Shown here piece after piece: positions 52,200 through 63,447 of a stretch of 64,000 bases of DNA. A program made the translations under genes and the position numbers. How positions within the stretch are numbered: position 1 is the first letter of the stretch; every line of letters starts with the position of its first letter. The notes beneath the pieces are model-generated. The model saw only the letters and a list, made by a program, of their open reading frames with translations, searched no databases and was not told where the DNA came from. The DNA is from Maritimibacter sp. 55A14 (GTDB lineage: Bacteria; Pseudomonadota; Alphaproteobacteria; Rhodobacterales; Rhodobacteraceae), in assembly GCF_003122205.1 (NCBI RefSeq), contig NZ_QEYE01000006.1, forward strand, positions 124,001 through 188,000, in the 5' to 3' direction.

Positions 52200-52802
52200 A
52201 TGTCCAAGACACTGCGCGTAATTGCACTACTGCTCGCGACCGGCATCGCCGGCATGGCCCAGGCCCAGGAGGACGGCGCGGCGACGGAAGCGGAACCGGA
52301 GGCCGATGCCGGCGGCCTGTCGATGGGCGAGGAAGCCACGCCGCTCGTCGGCGACACCTACCGCGCCTCGACCCACGGTGCCTGGCAGATCAACTGCGTG
52401 AAGACCGAAGAGGAAAAAGACCCCTGCCAGATGTATCAGCTCATCAAGGATCCGCAGGGCAATCCGGTGGCCGAACTGACCGTCTTCGACGTGCCCAACG
52501 GCGCGCAGGCGGTGGCGGGCGCGACTGTGGTCTCGCCGCTGGGTACACTGTTGACGACCCAGATGACGCTGGCCATCGGCGACGGCCAGGGCAAGCGCTA
52601 TCCCTTCTCCTGGTGCGATCAGGCAGGCTGCGTCTCGCGGCTGGGGCTGACGGGCGCGGAGCTTCTGGCACTGCAGAACGGCACAAGTGCGACGGTCACG
52701 ATCCGTTCCATCCAGGCACCGGATCAGAAGATCAATCTCGACGTGTCGCTGGAAGGTTTCACCGCCGCGTTCAAGGAAATCCAGGTTCCAAATACCCAGT
52801 AG
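52200..52802 (+). CDS. Invasion-associated locus B (IalB) family protein
   Basis: 200-residue exported protein. Signal peptide LRVIALLLATGIAGMAQAQ cut near AQAQ, an acidic low-complexity stretch (EDGAATEAEPEADAGG), then the IalB domain with WQINCVKTEEEKDPCQMYQL and YPFSWCDQAGCVSRLGL: the paired Cys residues fit disulfides in the periplasm. The name comes from Bartonella; in free-living alphaproteobacteria no invasion role is implied. CAGGGAAGACGA precedes the ATG. Convergent with the fabF-like gene. Confidence 0.85.
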   Translation: MSKTLRVIALLLATGIAGMAQAQEDGAATEAEPEADAGGLSMGEEATPLVGDTYRASTHGAWQINCVKTEEEKDPCQMYQLIKDPQGNPVAELTVFDVPNGAQAVAGATVVSPLGTLLTTQMTLAIGDGQGKRYPFSWCDQAGCVSRLGLTGAELLALQNGTSATVTIRSIQAPDQKINLDVSLEGFTAAFKEIQVPNTQ

Positions 52803-52826
52803 GCGCGCGATGGCGCGCGGCGCGGA

Positions 52827-54035
52827 TCACACCGTGCCGAGCGCCAGCACCGCGTTGAGCCCGCCGAAGGCGAAGGCGTTGGACATCACCAGATCGACCT
52901 TCGCCTCGCGCGCCTCATTGGGCACCACGTCGAGCGCGCATTCCGGGTCCGGCTCCTCGTAGCCGATGGTGGGCGCGATGACGCCCTCGCGCAGCGCCAT
53001 GATGCAGGCCAGAAGCTCCACCGCGCCGGTGCCGCCGATCAGGTGGCCATGCATGGACTTGGTGGAGGAGATCATCAGCCGGTCGGCATGGGCGCCGAAG
53101 ACCTCGGCCACGGCGGCGCATTCGGTCTTGTCGTTGGCCGCGGTGCCGGTGCCATGCGCGTTGATATAGCCCACACGGTCCAGCCCCGCGCCGGCATCGG
53201 CGAGCGCACCCTTCATGGCCCGCGCCGCGCCCTGCTTGGAGGGCATCACGATATCGGACGCGTCCGAGGTCATGGCGAAGCCCACCACCTCGGCCAGGAT
53301 ATCGGCGCCGCGAGCGCGGGCGTGATCGTAGTCCTCGAAGACGAAGACCGCCGCCCCCTCGCCCTGCACCATGCCGTTGCGGTTGGCCGAGAACGGACGG
53401 CAGGCGTCGCGGCTCATCACGCGGAGTCCTTCCCAGGCCTTGATGCCGCCGAAGCAGAGCATCGCCTCGGTCCCGCCGGTGACCATCACAGGGCAGCCGC
53501 CGCTGCGCACCAACTGGAACGCCTGCCCCATCGCGTGGTTCGACGACGCGCAGGCGGTGGCGACGGTGAAACTCGGCCCCTTGAGGTTATGGGTCATCGA
53601 GACATGGCTGGCCGCCGCGTTGTTCATCAGCTTGGGCACGACGAAGGGATGCACCCGGTTCTTGCCGTCCTCGTAGACCGTGCGGTAATTCTCGTCCCAG
53701 GTGTTCACGCCGCCGCCCGCGGTGCCCAGCACCACCCCGGCACGCGCCGCAAGCTCACCGTGAAACTCCAGCCCGGACTGCGAAATTGCCTCGTCCGCGG
53801 CCAGCAGCGCGAACTGCGTGAATCGATCATAGAGGGCGATCTGCTGGCGGTTGAAATGCTTTTCGGCGTTGAAGTCGCGCACCTGCCCGCCGATGCGGAT
53901 CGCCAGCCGCTCGACATCGCGGATTTCAAGCTCCCCGATGCCGAGCCGGCCCTCGCGCATGCTTGCGCAGGTCTCCGCCGCGCTCATTCCCAGCGCGTTG
54001 ATCGAGCCCTGCCCGGTGATGACTACCCGCTTCAT
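52827..54035 (-). CDS. Beta-ketoacyl-ACP synthase, FabF-like
   Basis: 402-residue condensing enzyme (thiolase fold, KAS I/II group). Active-site Cys in TVATACASSNHAMGQ (~165), His in YINAHGTGTAANDKTE and KSMHGHLIGGTGAVELLAC, and C-terminal SNAFAFGGLNAVLAL. Its ATG overlaps the acp stop by 4 bases, so it pairs with the dedicated carrier protein. Next comes lpxD upstream, suggesting a specialised acyl chain for lipid A or another envelope lipid rather than bulk fatty acid synthesis; this role is inferred from context. Confidence 0.9.
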   Translation of the reverse strand: MKRVVITGQGSINALGMSAAETCASMREGRLGIGELEIRDVERLAIRIGGQVRDFNAEKHFNRQQIALYDRFTQFALLAADEAISQSGLEFHGELAARAGVVLGTAGGGVNTWDENYRTVYEDGKNRVHPFVVPKLMNNAAASHVSMTHNLKGPSFTVATACASSNHAMGQAFQLVRSGGCPVMVTGGTEAMLCFGGIKAWEGLRVMSRDACRPFSANRNGMVQGEGAAVFVFEDYDHARARGADILAEVVGFAMTSDASDIVMPSKQGAARAMKGALADAGAGLDRVGYINAHGTGTAANDKTECAAVAEVFGAHADRLMISSTKSMHGHLIGGTGAVELLACIMALREGVIAPTIGYEEPDPECALDVVPNEAREAKVDLVMSNAFAFGGLNAVLALGTV

Positions 54036-54310
54036 GAGACGGCCGCGCCGTCCCTTTCCGCAACCAGCCCTTCCACGGCCCCGATGATCGCCGCGACATT
54101 GGAGATGTCGAAATCGCCCGCTTCCGGGTCGTTGGCATTGAAAGGCACCTGGATGTCGAAGGCTTCCTCGATGGCGAAAATCGATTCAACCAGTCCCAGG
54201 GAGTCGATCCCGAGGTCTTCCAGCGTGCTCTCGGGCTTCACATCAGCGACATCCAGAACGGCCTGTTCCGCAATGATTTCACGGACCTTTTCAGCAACCG
54301 GTACCGACAT
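54032..54310 (-). CDS. Acyl carrier protein (specialised, AcpXL-like context)
   Basis: 92 residues with a phosphopantetheine Ser in DLGIDSLGLVESIFAIEEAF. The DSLGLVE motif differs from the DSLDTVE of housekeeping AcpP, and the acidic loop NANDPEAGDFD lies just after the helix. Context (acp-fabF-like coupled, lpxD 31 bp upstream) resembles AcpXL systems that build very-long-chain lipid A acyl groups in rhizobia, though the other AcpXL-cluster genes are not here. ATG 54310. Confidence 0.88.
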   Translation of the reverse strand: MSVPVAEKVREIIAEQAVLDVADVKPESTLEDLGIDSLGLVESIFAIEEAFDIQVPFNANDPEAGDFDISNVAAIIGAVEGLVAERDGAAVS

Positions 54311-54341
54311 GCGCGCCCCCTTCGGAAAAGTTGTCCCTCAC

Positions 54342-55406
54342 TTAGTCGGTTTGCCCGAATTTTGAAACCCGTTTTTGAAGTTCCGCGACCTGCGCGACTA
54401 GCCGCGGCAGACGCCGCAACGCCTTGTAGCTGTCCATGTGATGGTCCATCCGGACGGCCGGGGTACCGGCCACGACCCGGCCCGCCGGCACGTTCGACAG
54501 GATGCCCGCGCCGCCGGTCGCGACCACGTCGTCGCCGACCTTGATATTGTCGGCCACGCCCGCGCGGCCGCCGAAGATCACCCGGTCGCCGATTTCGGCC
54601 GACCCGGCCGAGGCCGCCATGCCGCAAAAGAGGCAATCGCGTCCGATCCGCACGTTGTGGCCGATCTGCACGAGGTTGTCGATCTTGGTGCCGTCGCCCA
54701 CCACCGTGTCGCGGATTGTGCCGCGGTCGATGCAGCTATTCGCGCCGATCTCCACGTCGTCACCGATCGTCACCGCGCCCAGCGAATGGATGCGCGTCCA
54801 GGCCCCTTTTCGGGTGTCGGCGGGCGTCGCGCCGCCTTCGGGACGGGTGAAGGAGAACCCGTCCGCGCCGATCACGGCGCCGGGCTGCGCGATGAAACGC
54901 GCCCCGATCCGCACCCGCGCCCCGATCCGCACACCCGAATGCAGAAGCGCGCCCGCCCCGAGCCGCGCATCGGCGCCGATGCTGACATGGGACATGATCC
55001 GCGCGCCCGCACCGATCACCGCGCCCGGTCCGATCTGGACAAAGGGACCGATGGCGATATCCTCGCCCAACGTCGCGTCATCCGCGATCACGGCGGAGGA
55101 ATGGATGCCGGGTTCCAGCGCGGGCGGATGCGCGAATTCGGTGGTGATCCCCGCCATCGCCTGGCGCGCGTCGCCCACGAAGATCGCCGCCTCCAGCCCC
55201 AGCGCCCGCCAGTCCGCACCCTGCCAGAGCACCGCTGCACGAGCCGCACCGGCACCGAGCGCGTCGGCGTATTTGGGATCCATCGCCATCGCCAGGTCGT
55301 CGGGGGTGGCGTTGCCGGGCTCCGCCGCGCCGCGCAGCACGAGATCGGCGTTGCCCGCGCACTCCGCACCAAGCGCCGCCGCGATATCACCGACCCTGAG
55401 TTCCAT
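54342..55406 (-). CDS. lpxD: UDP-3-O-(3-hydroxyacyl)glucosamine N-acyltransferase
   Basis: 354-residue trimeric left-handed beta-helix enzyme adding the second 3-hydroxyacyl chain in lipid A synthesis. N-terminal uridine-binding domain (~1-100), then many hexapeptide repeats ([40 protein letters not shown]). Catalytic His in [12 protein letters not shown] (~250); a C-terminal helix (~320-354). Normally lpxD sits in bamA-lpxD-fabZ-lpxA; here it neighbours acp/fabF-like instead. Confidence 0.94.
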   Translation of the reverse strand: MELRVGDIAAALGAECAGNADLVLRGAAEPGNATPDDLAMAMDPKYADALGAGAARAAVLWQGADWRALGLEAAIFVGDARQAMAGITTEFAHPPALEPGIHSSAVIADDATLGEDIAIGPFVQIGPGAVIGAGARIMSHVSIGADARLGAGALLHSGVRIGARVRIGARFIAQPGAVIGADGFSFTRPEGGATPADTRKGAWTRIHSLGAVTIGDDVEIGANSCIDRGTIRDTVVGDGTKIDNLVQIGHNVRIGRDCLFCGMAASAGSAEIGDRVIFGGRAGVADNIKVGDDVVATGGAGILSNVPAGRVVAGTPAVRMDHHMDSYKALRRLPRLVAQVAELQKRVSKFGQTD

Positions 55407-55469
55407 GGCTGCCCCCGATTGATCCGCGCCGCGTCGCCGGACGGCCCGTGCGCCTCCTTGGGCAGTGAC

Positions 55470-57074
55470 TTAGCTCTGAACGTCGTTCAACGCTACCCCG
55501 GCGGCGGTGAGCGCGTCAAAAATCCGCGCGTCGCGCCCGTAGACATCGTCGCGGTAATTGACCTGCCCTTTGGGGTCCACCCAGACGGTCCGGTAGGTCA
55601 GATGCACCGGGACCTTGCGCTCCAGGTTGATCTGCGTCTCGCGCCCGGTCTGGAGCGTGCGGTGGAACAGAGCCTCGGGGTTATCGGTCTGGCGCGACAG
55701 AAGCGTGTAAGCCAGATCGAACGGATCCTGCACGCGCACGCAGCCGTGGCTGAAGGCCCGGCGGTCGTACCCGAAGAGCGACTTGGCCGGCGTATCGTGC
55801 AGGTAGATGTTGAAGCGGTTGGGGAACATGAACTTCACCAGCCCCAGCGCGTTGCCACGGGACGGCGGCTCTTTCATGTCGAAGGGAAAATTGCGCTTGT
55901 TGAACCGGGTGAAGTCGACCCTCGAGCGGTCCACCACCCGACCGCGCACATCGTAGATGCGCAGATGCCCCGCCGCGTTCGGGTTGCGCTTGAGCTGCGG
56001 CAGATATTCCTCGGTCGCGATGGAGCGCGGCACATGCCAGGTCGGATTGACGATCAGATGCTCCATCTCGTCGGAAAACTCCGGCGTACGCAGGTCGCGA
56101 TCGCGCTTGCCGATCACCACGCGCGTCTCGAAGCTGACCTTGCCGTCATCGACGACATAGGCCGTGAACGCCGCCTGATTGACCAGGATATGCCGCTCGC
56201 CCAGCGGCTTGTTGAGCCAACGTGCGCGTTCCAGCCCCACGACGACCTGTTTGAGCCGCTCGCGCGCGGGCACGTTGAGCGCGCCGATCGTGTCGGGGCC
56301 CGCGACCCCGTCGGAAGCCAGCCCGTGATCTGTCTGGAAGCGCTGGACGGCGGATTGCAGCGTGCTGTCATAGCCGCTGGCGGCGCTGCGGTTCATGTAG
56401 CCCATGCGCACCAGCCGGTTTCGCAGCGCCACGACATCCGCGCCGCTGTCGCCCGGCTCCAGCTTGCCGCCGCCGAGCGCGGGTCCCCAACCGCCCTGGC
56501 GCAACACACGCTCGAGCCGAAGCTTCTCCTTCAGAAGCCGCACGTAATGCGGGTTCCGCGGGGCCAGTTCGCGCAGGAAAATATGAGGATCGGCCGCCGC
56601 GAAGGCGGTGATCTGCTCCAGCCGGTCGCGCCGCGGCACCTTCATCGCCAGCCCGCCATCGACCTGTCCGGGCTCCAGCACCCCGCTTTGGATATCGCGC
56701 GCGTAACGCAGGAAGAGCCGGCTCGTCTCGACCTCGACCCGGCCGCGATCACGCTCGGTGCGGATATCGGCAAATGTCTCGCGCAGCCGGTGCGGCGCGT
56801 AGCGGGCGGCCGGCAACCCGTGGACCGGCGCGCGTTCCAGCGCGGTCAGGAGCGCGTGTCGGCGTTCGGCGTCGCCCTGCCCGGTCCAGACCGGGGCATA
56901 GCCGCGCTCCCTGTAGAATTCAGCAAGCGCCGCGTCGGTCGAGGCATACTCGGCCACCGCCTGCTTGAAGACCGGGAACCCGGCAAGAACAGGCGCTGCT
57001 TGCGCGACCATAAAGACGAAAACGAGGGAAATGAGGGCGCGCGTGGCAGAAGATCCGACCGTCAGAACAGACAT
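55470..57074 (-). CDS. L,D-transpeptidase (YcbB/LdtD-like)
   Basis: 534-residue exported enzyme forming 3-3 peptidoglycan cross-links. Signal peptide (TRALISLVFVFMVAQAAPVL) , scaffold domain with YRERGYAPVWTGQGDAERRH, a peptidoglycan-binding domain (~240-290, MGYMNRSAASGYDSTLQSAV), then the YkuD catalytic domain with MEHLIVNPTWHVPRSIATEE and the active-site AFSHGCVRVQDPFDLAY (Cys ~450). ATG 57074 is preceded by AAGGGATC; two earlier ATGs are less well placed. Divergent from a DUF882 peptidase, as in the E. coli ycbB-ycbK pair. Confidence 0.92.
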   Translation of the reverse strand: MSVLTVGSSATRALISLVFVFMVAQAAPVLAGFPVFKQAVAEYASTDAALAEFYRERGYAPVWTGQGDAERRHALLTALERAPVHGLPAARYAPHRLRETFADIRTERDRGRVEVETSRLFLRYARDIQSGVLEPGQVDGGLAMKVPRRDRLEQITAFAAADPHIFLRELAPRNPHYVRLLKEKLRLERVLRQGGWGPALGGGKLEPGDSGADVVALRNRLVRMGYMNRSAASGYDSTLQSAVQRFQTDHGLASDGVAGPDTIGALNVPARERLKQVVVGLERARWLNKPLGERHILVNQAAFTAYVVDDGKVSFETRVVIGKRDRDLRTPEFSDEMEHLIVNPTWHVPRSIATEEYLPQLKRNPNAAGHLRIYDVRGRVVDRSRVDFTRFNKRNFPFDMKEPPSRGNALGLVKFMFPNRFNIYLHDTPAKSLFGYDRRAFSHGCVRVQDPFDLAYTLLSRQTDNPEALFHRTLQTGRETQINLERKVPVHLTYRTVWVDPKGQVNYRDDVYGRDARIFDALTAAGVALNDVQS

Positions 57075-57395
57075 ACTTGATCCCTTGGAAGACATGGAAC
57101 TCGCATATAAGAACATATAAGAAAGCGTAGCCCGAACAGGACCTGCCGCTAACTACGATTGGATCACTTTGCCGCGCGCTGTGGCGGGCATGCAACGCGT
57201 CGAGCGCAAATCGGCAATCCCGCCACATCGTAACCTATTTGAGCGAAGTTCCGCCGATTTCCCCTTGCGCCGGAAATTTGCGCGGCGCGGCGGTTGGTTT
57301 GAGAATCAAGTCATGTCATAAATTTCATGTCTGGGGGGACAAACGTAACAAGCCAGCCGCGTCAAGCGGCGCAGACGACGGGACAGGCAGACCAA
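57075..57395. other. Divergent intergenic region ldt/DUF882
   Basis: 321 bp without a supportable gene. It contains a perfect tandem 10-bp repeat CATATAAGAA (57104-57113 and 57114-57123), whose minus-strand TTATAT could serve the transpeptidase promoter, and a plus-strand candidate TTGGTT (57294-57299) - 17 bp - CATAAA (57317-57322) for the DUF882 gene. Nothing else stands out. Confidence 0.5.
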
Positions 57396-57965
57396 ATGAG
57401 CACTTCCACTTCCGTGAACTTTTCGCGGCGCGGCTTGATTGCTGCGTTCGCGGCCACCGCCACTCTTGCCACGCCGGTCTATGCGAATGCCGCCGGTTTC
57501 CTGCGCGGCGCCGGCGATATCCGACGCATCCGCATGTATTCGGGCCGCACGGGCGAGAGCCTCGACACGATCTACTGGATCGAAGGCGAATACATCCGCG
57601 AGGCGCTGGCCGAGATCACCCATTTCATGCGCGACTGGCGCACCGGTCAGACCATGGTGATCGACAACCGCACGGTCGATATCATGGCCGCTGCCCATAA
57701 TCTGCTGGACGTCTCGGAACCTTACATGCTGCTGTCGGGCTACCGCTCGCCCGAGACCAACGCGATGCTGCGGCGCCGGTCACGCGGCGTGGCCAAGAAC
57801 TCCCTCCACATGCAGGGTCAGGCCGCCGATCTGCGGATGAAATCGCGCAGCGTGGGCCAGATGGCGCAGGCCGCCGCCGTCTGCCATGCCGGCGGCGTCG
57901 GGCGCTACTCGCGCTCCAACTTCGTGCACATGGATTGCGGCGACGTGCGAAGCTGGGGAAGCTGA
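57396..57965 (+). CDS. DUF882 (YcbK/MepK-like) peptidoglycan endopeptidase
   Basis: 189-residue exported peptidase of the M15-like DUF882 family. Tat-type signal (NFSRRGLIAAFAATATLATP). Zn-binding pattern of the fold: SGYRSPETNAML, NSLHMQGQAADLRM (HxxxxxxD) and SNFVHMDCGDVRSWG (second His). E. coli YcbK/MepK cuts 3-3 cross-links made by L,D-transpeptidases; the divergent ldt gene fits the same pairing. ATG 57396 follows GGGACAGGCAG. It has its own terminator. Confidence 0.9.
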   Translation: MSTSTSVNFSRRGLIAAFAATATLATPVYANAAGFLRGAGDIRRIRMYSGRTGESLDTIYWIEGEYIREALAEITHFMRDWRTGQTMVIDNRTVDIMAAAHNLLDVSEPYMLLSGYRSPETNAMLRRRSRGVAKNSLHMQGQAADLRMKSRSVGQMAQAAAVCHAGGVGRYSRSNFVHMDCGDVRSWGS

Positions 57966-57997
57966 CGTCCGAGGCTTTCCACCTGTCATGACCTGGC

Positions 57998-58023
57998 AAG
58001 CCCGCCTCTCCGGCGGGCTTTTT
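57998..58023 (+). terminator. Intrinsic terminator after the DUF882 gene
   Basis: Perfect 9-bp stem AAGCCCGCC/GGCGGGCTT, 5-nt loop, five T at the end (58019-58023). It starts 33 bp after the stop and lies in the convergent gap before proA. Confidence 0.88.
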
Positions 58024-58029
58024 CACGTC

Positions 58030-59294
58030 TCAGGCACGGGTCGTCCCGTCGCCTTCCACCAGATATTTGAAACTGGTCAGTTGCTCGGCGCCCACTGGGC
58101 CGCGCGCGTGCATCTTGCCGGTCGCGATGCCGATCTCCGCGCCCATGCCGAACTCGCCCCCGTCGGCGAACTGGGTGGAGGCATTGCGTATCAGGATGGC
58201 GCTGTCGAGTCCGGCGAAGAAGCGTTCCGCCGCGGCGTCGTCTTCGGTCAGGATCGCATCCGTATGCTGGCTGCCATAGCGGCGGATATGGGCGATCGCA
58301 CCCTCCACGCCCCCGACCAGCTTCGCCGCGCAGATCATGTCCAGGAACTCGTGGCCGAAATCATCCGGCGCGGCGGCGACGGTGCCGGGCACGGATTGCA
58401 GCGCCTCGTCGGCACGGACCTCGACCCCGGCGGTGACGAGATCGGCGATGAAGGGTGCGCCCTGCGCCTCGAAGAAGCCGCGATCGACCAGCAGGCACTC
58501 CATCGCGCCGCAGATGCCGGTGCGGCGGGTCTTGGCGTTCAGGATCACACGGCGCGCCTTCTCCATATCCGCAGCGGCGTCCACATAGATGTGGCAGATG
58601 CCCTCGAGATGGGCGAAGACAGGCACCCGTGCCTCTCGCTGCACGAGCCCCACCAGCCCTTTGCCGCCGCGCGGCACGATCACGTCGATATGGTCGGTCG
58701 CCGTCAGCATGGCGCTGACCGCGGCGCGGTCGCGGGTGGGGACAAGCTGGATCGCCTCGGCGGGTAGGTTGGCGGCGCGCAACCCCTCCACCATGCAGGC
58801 ATGAATCGCGGTCGAGGAACGGAAACTCTCGGAGCCGCCGCGCAGGATCACCGCGTTCCCGGCTTTCAGGCAGAGCGCGCCGGCATCCGCCGTCACGTTG
58901 GGCCGGCTTTCATAGATCACGCCGACGACGCCCAGCGGCGTGCGCACCCGCCGGATATGCAGCCCGGAGGGCATGTCCCATTCCGCCATCACCGCGCCCA
59001 CGGGATCGTCCTGCGCAGCCACGGCGCGCAAGCCAGCGCAGATGCTTTCGATCCGGCCCGTGTCCAGCATCAGCCGGTCCATCATCGCGTCGCTGAGGCC
59101 CTTCTCGCGGCCGAACTCCAGGTCGCGCCCGTTGGCGGCCAGGATGTCGTCCTGCGCGGCGTCCACAGCCTCGGCCGCTGCCTCCAGCGCGCGGGTCTTC
59201 TGCGCGGCGGAGGCGGTGGCCAGCTCCATGGCGGCGGCGCGCGCGGCGCACCCGATCCGGTCCATCATCGCGGCGATATCGGTCTTCGTCTCGG

Positions 59295-59298
<4 letters not shown>
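58030..59298 (-). CDS. proA: Gamma-glutamyl phosphate reductase
   Basis: 422-residue NADPH-dependent reductase making glutamate 5-semialdehyde in proline synthesis. Aldehyde-dehydrogenase fold: [35 protein letters not shown], catalytic Cys in [17 protein letters not shown] (~265), and C-terminal [20 protein letters not shown]. It overlaps proB by 4 bases (ATGA), giving coupled expression of the two consecutive enzymes. Confidence 0.96.
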
Positions 59299-62027
<2,729 letters not shown>

Positions 62028-62150
62028 CTCTCTTCTCTCCTCCTCCGGCCCGCGACGCCCTTCCCCGGCACCGCCCGGCCTCCTCCGGCGCGATCGCCCC
62101 TCAAGGATGGGAATGCGGCAGCCTCACCGCAAGTCACATCCCCGAAATGC

Positions 62151-62177
62151 GAAAGGGGACCGGCGCTGCCGATCCCC
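62151..62177 (-). terminator. Terminator after rpmA
   Basis: On the minus strand GGGGATCGGC pairs with GCCGGTCCCC (one G-U pair) around a 3-nt loop AGC, followed by TTTCGCATTTC. It starts about 30 bp after the rpmA stop, so the GNAT-obgE-proBA transcript is probably separate. Confidence 0.6.
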
Positions 62178-62206
62178 CCTTGCTTCATCGCCTGTCAGGG
62201 TCCGGC

Positions 62207-62476
62207 TTACTCGGCAGCCTCCGCACGCGGAAGTACGGACACGAAGGTGCGCCCCTTGAATCCCTTGAAGAAGGTCACCTGGCCTTCCTCGACGGCAAAG
62301 ATCGTGTGGTCGCGGCCCATGCCCACGCCCTGACCCGGCCACCACTTGGTGCCGCGCTGGCGCAGGATGATGTTGCCGGGGATCACGGCCTCGCCGCCGT
62401 ATTTCTTGACGCCAAGACGACGACCGGCGGAATCGCGGCCGTTTCTGGATGAACCGCCTGCTTTCTTGTGTGCCAT
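62207..62476 (-). CDS. rpmA: 50S ribosomal protein L27
   Basis: 89-residue L27. Starts [20 protein letters not shown] with the N-terminal AHKKAGGS arm that reaches the peptidyl-transferase centre, followed by [20 protein letters not shown] and [18 protein letters not shown]. No N-terminal cleavage extension as in Firmicutes. It follows rplU by 6 bp. Confidence 0.98.
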   Translation of the reverse strand: MAHKKAGGSSRNGRDSAGRRLGVKKYGGEAVIPGNIILRQRGTKWWPGQGVGMGRDHTIFAVEEGQVTFFKGFKGRTFVSVLPRAEAAE

Positions 62477-62482
62477 TGGTCG

Positions 62483-63235
62483 TTACTCCTTAGCTTCGCC
62501 GAGCGCTTTCGCCTGCTCGATCCAGTTGTCACGTTCGATCCGGCCCCTGAACGAGAGCTTGTCGTCCATATAGGCAACCTCGTCGGCGTTCCAGGCCGCG
62601 ATCTGGTCGAAATGGAAGACGCCGTTCTCGTTCAGCAGGCTCTCCAGCTTGGGGCCGAGGCCCGAGATCTTCTTCAGATCGTCCGGTGTGCCGTCGCGCG
62701 CCTCGGTCAGCAGATTGGCGGGCTTCACGCCTGCCGCCGCCGCTTCCGCCGGGGCCGCTTTCGGCTCGGCTTTCTTGGCCGCGGGCTTCTTGTCGGCCGG
62801 CGTCTTCGCAGCCTTCTTGTCGGCCTTCTTGGCCGTCTTCGGCGCCGCAGCCGCAGCCACAACCGCCGCAGCCGAAACCGAGCCCGCCCCGACTGCCGCC
62901 TTGACACCCGACTTGTCGGCGCCCGAGGCCAGGATGTCGGTCACGCGCAGGACGGTCAGGCTCTGCCGGTGGCCCTTGGTGCGCTGCGAGCCATGCTTGC
63001 GGCGGCGCTTGACGAAATGGATCACCTTCTCGCCGCGGATCTGGTCGAGCACCTCGGCCTGGACAGCCGCGCCCGCCACATGGGGCGTGCCCAGCGTCGT
63101 CTTGTCGCCACCGAGCATCAGGATATCGTTGAACTGGACGGTCTCGCCCGCTTCGGCGGCCAGTTTCTCGACCTTCAGCACGTCGCCCGAGGCGACCTTG
63201 TACTGCTTGCCGCCGGTTTTCAGCACCGCAAACAT
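62483..63235 (-). CDS. rplU: 50S ribosomal protein L21 with helix-hairpin-helix C-terminal extension
   Basis: 250 residues against about 103 for ordinary L21. Residues 1-~103 are L21 ([40 protein letters not shown]). A linker of Ala/Lys/Pro (~115-170) leads to a C-terminal domain (~178-250) with [20 protein letters not shown] and [20 protein letters not shown], an H3TH/helix-hairpin-helix like those in DNA-polymerase-I-type 5' nucleases. Similar long L21 proteins are known in Rhodobacterales. rpmA follows 6 bp later. GGGAAGACGC is upstream of the ATG. Confidence 0.95.
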   Translation of the reverse strand: MFAVLKTGGKQYKVASGDVLKVEKLAAEAGETVQFNDILMLGGDKTTLGTPHVAGAAVQAEVLDQIRGEKVIHFVKRRRKHGSQRTKGHRQSLTVLRVTDILASGADKSGVKAAVGAGSVSAAAVVAAAAAPKTAKKADKKAAKTPADKKPAAKKAEPKAAPAEAAAAGVKPANLLTEARDGTPDDLKKISGLGPKLESLLNENGVFHFDQIAAWNADEVAYMDDKLSFRGRIERDNWIEQAKALGEAKE

Positions 63236-63378
63236 CTTGCGTCTTCCCTTTTTTCACCGCGCCCTGTGGCCCCCTTGCGGGTGTTGTGCGGCGGGGTCGG
63301 CCCCGCGCCTCGGGCAGCGCGCCCGTCTCCGGGCTTTGATCAAAAACAAACCCGCGAAAACCGGGGTTTCCGCGTGGT
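63236..63378 (-). promoter_or_regulatory. Structured rplU leader (about 143 nt)
   Basis: Predicted untranslated leader from the promoter at 63385-63413 to the rplU ATG. It contains AAACCC/GGGTTT (63348-63369), the palindrome TTTGATCAAA (63335-63344) and GCCCG/CGGGC (63321-63334). L21 operons are autoregulated by leader RNAs in some bacteria; whether this is one is not known. Confidence 0.4.
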
Positions 63379-63384
63379 GGGCGG

Positions 63385-63413
63385 TGTATCGGCCAGCGCG
63401 CGCGATTTGTCAA
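63385..63413 (-). promoter_or_regulatory. Promoter of rplU-rpmA
   Basis: On the minus strand TTGACA (63413-63408, a perfect -35) is followed after 17 bp by GATACA (63390-63385). No competing gene lies between it and rplU. Confidence 0.55.
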
Positions 63414-63447
63414 GCGGGCGAAGGCCCCGATAACGGCTCCGCGCGGA

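Noticed and set aside
52804-52819. GCGCGC-GATG-GCGCGC hairpin between ialB and the fabF-like gene
   Set aside because: Short, no T tract on either side; GC-rich background produces many such stems.
54438-57080. 880-codon frame antisense to lpxD and the transpeptidase
   Set aside because: Spans two complete genes and the gap between them; His/Arg-rich shadow.
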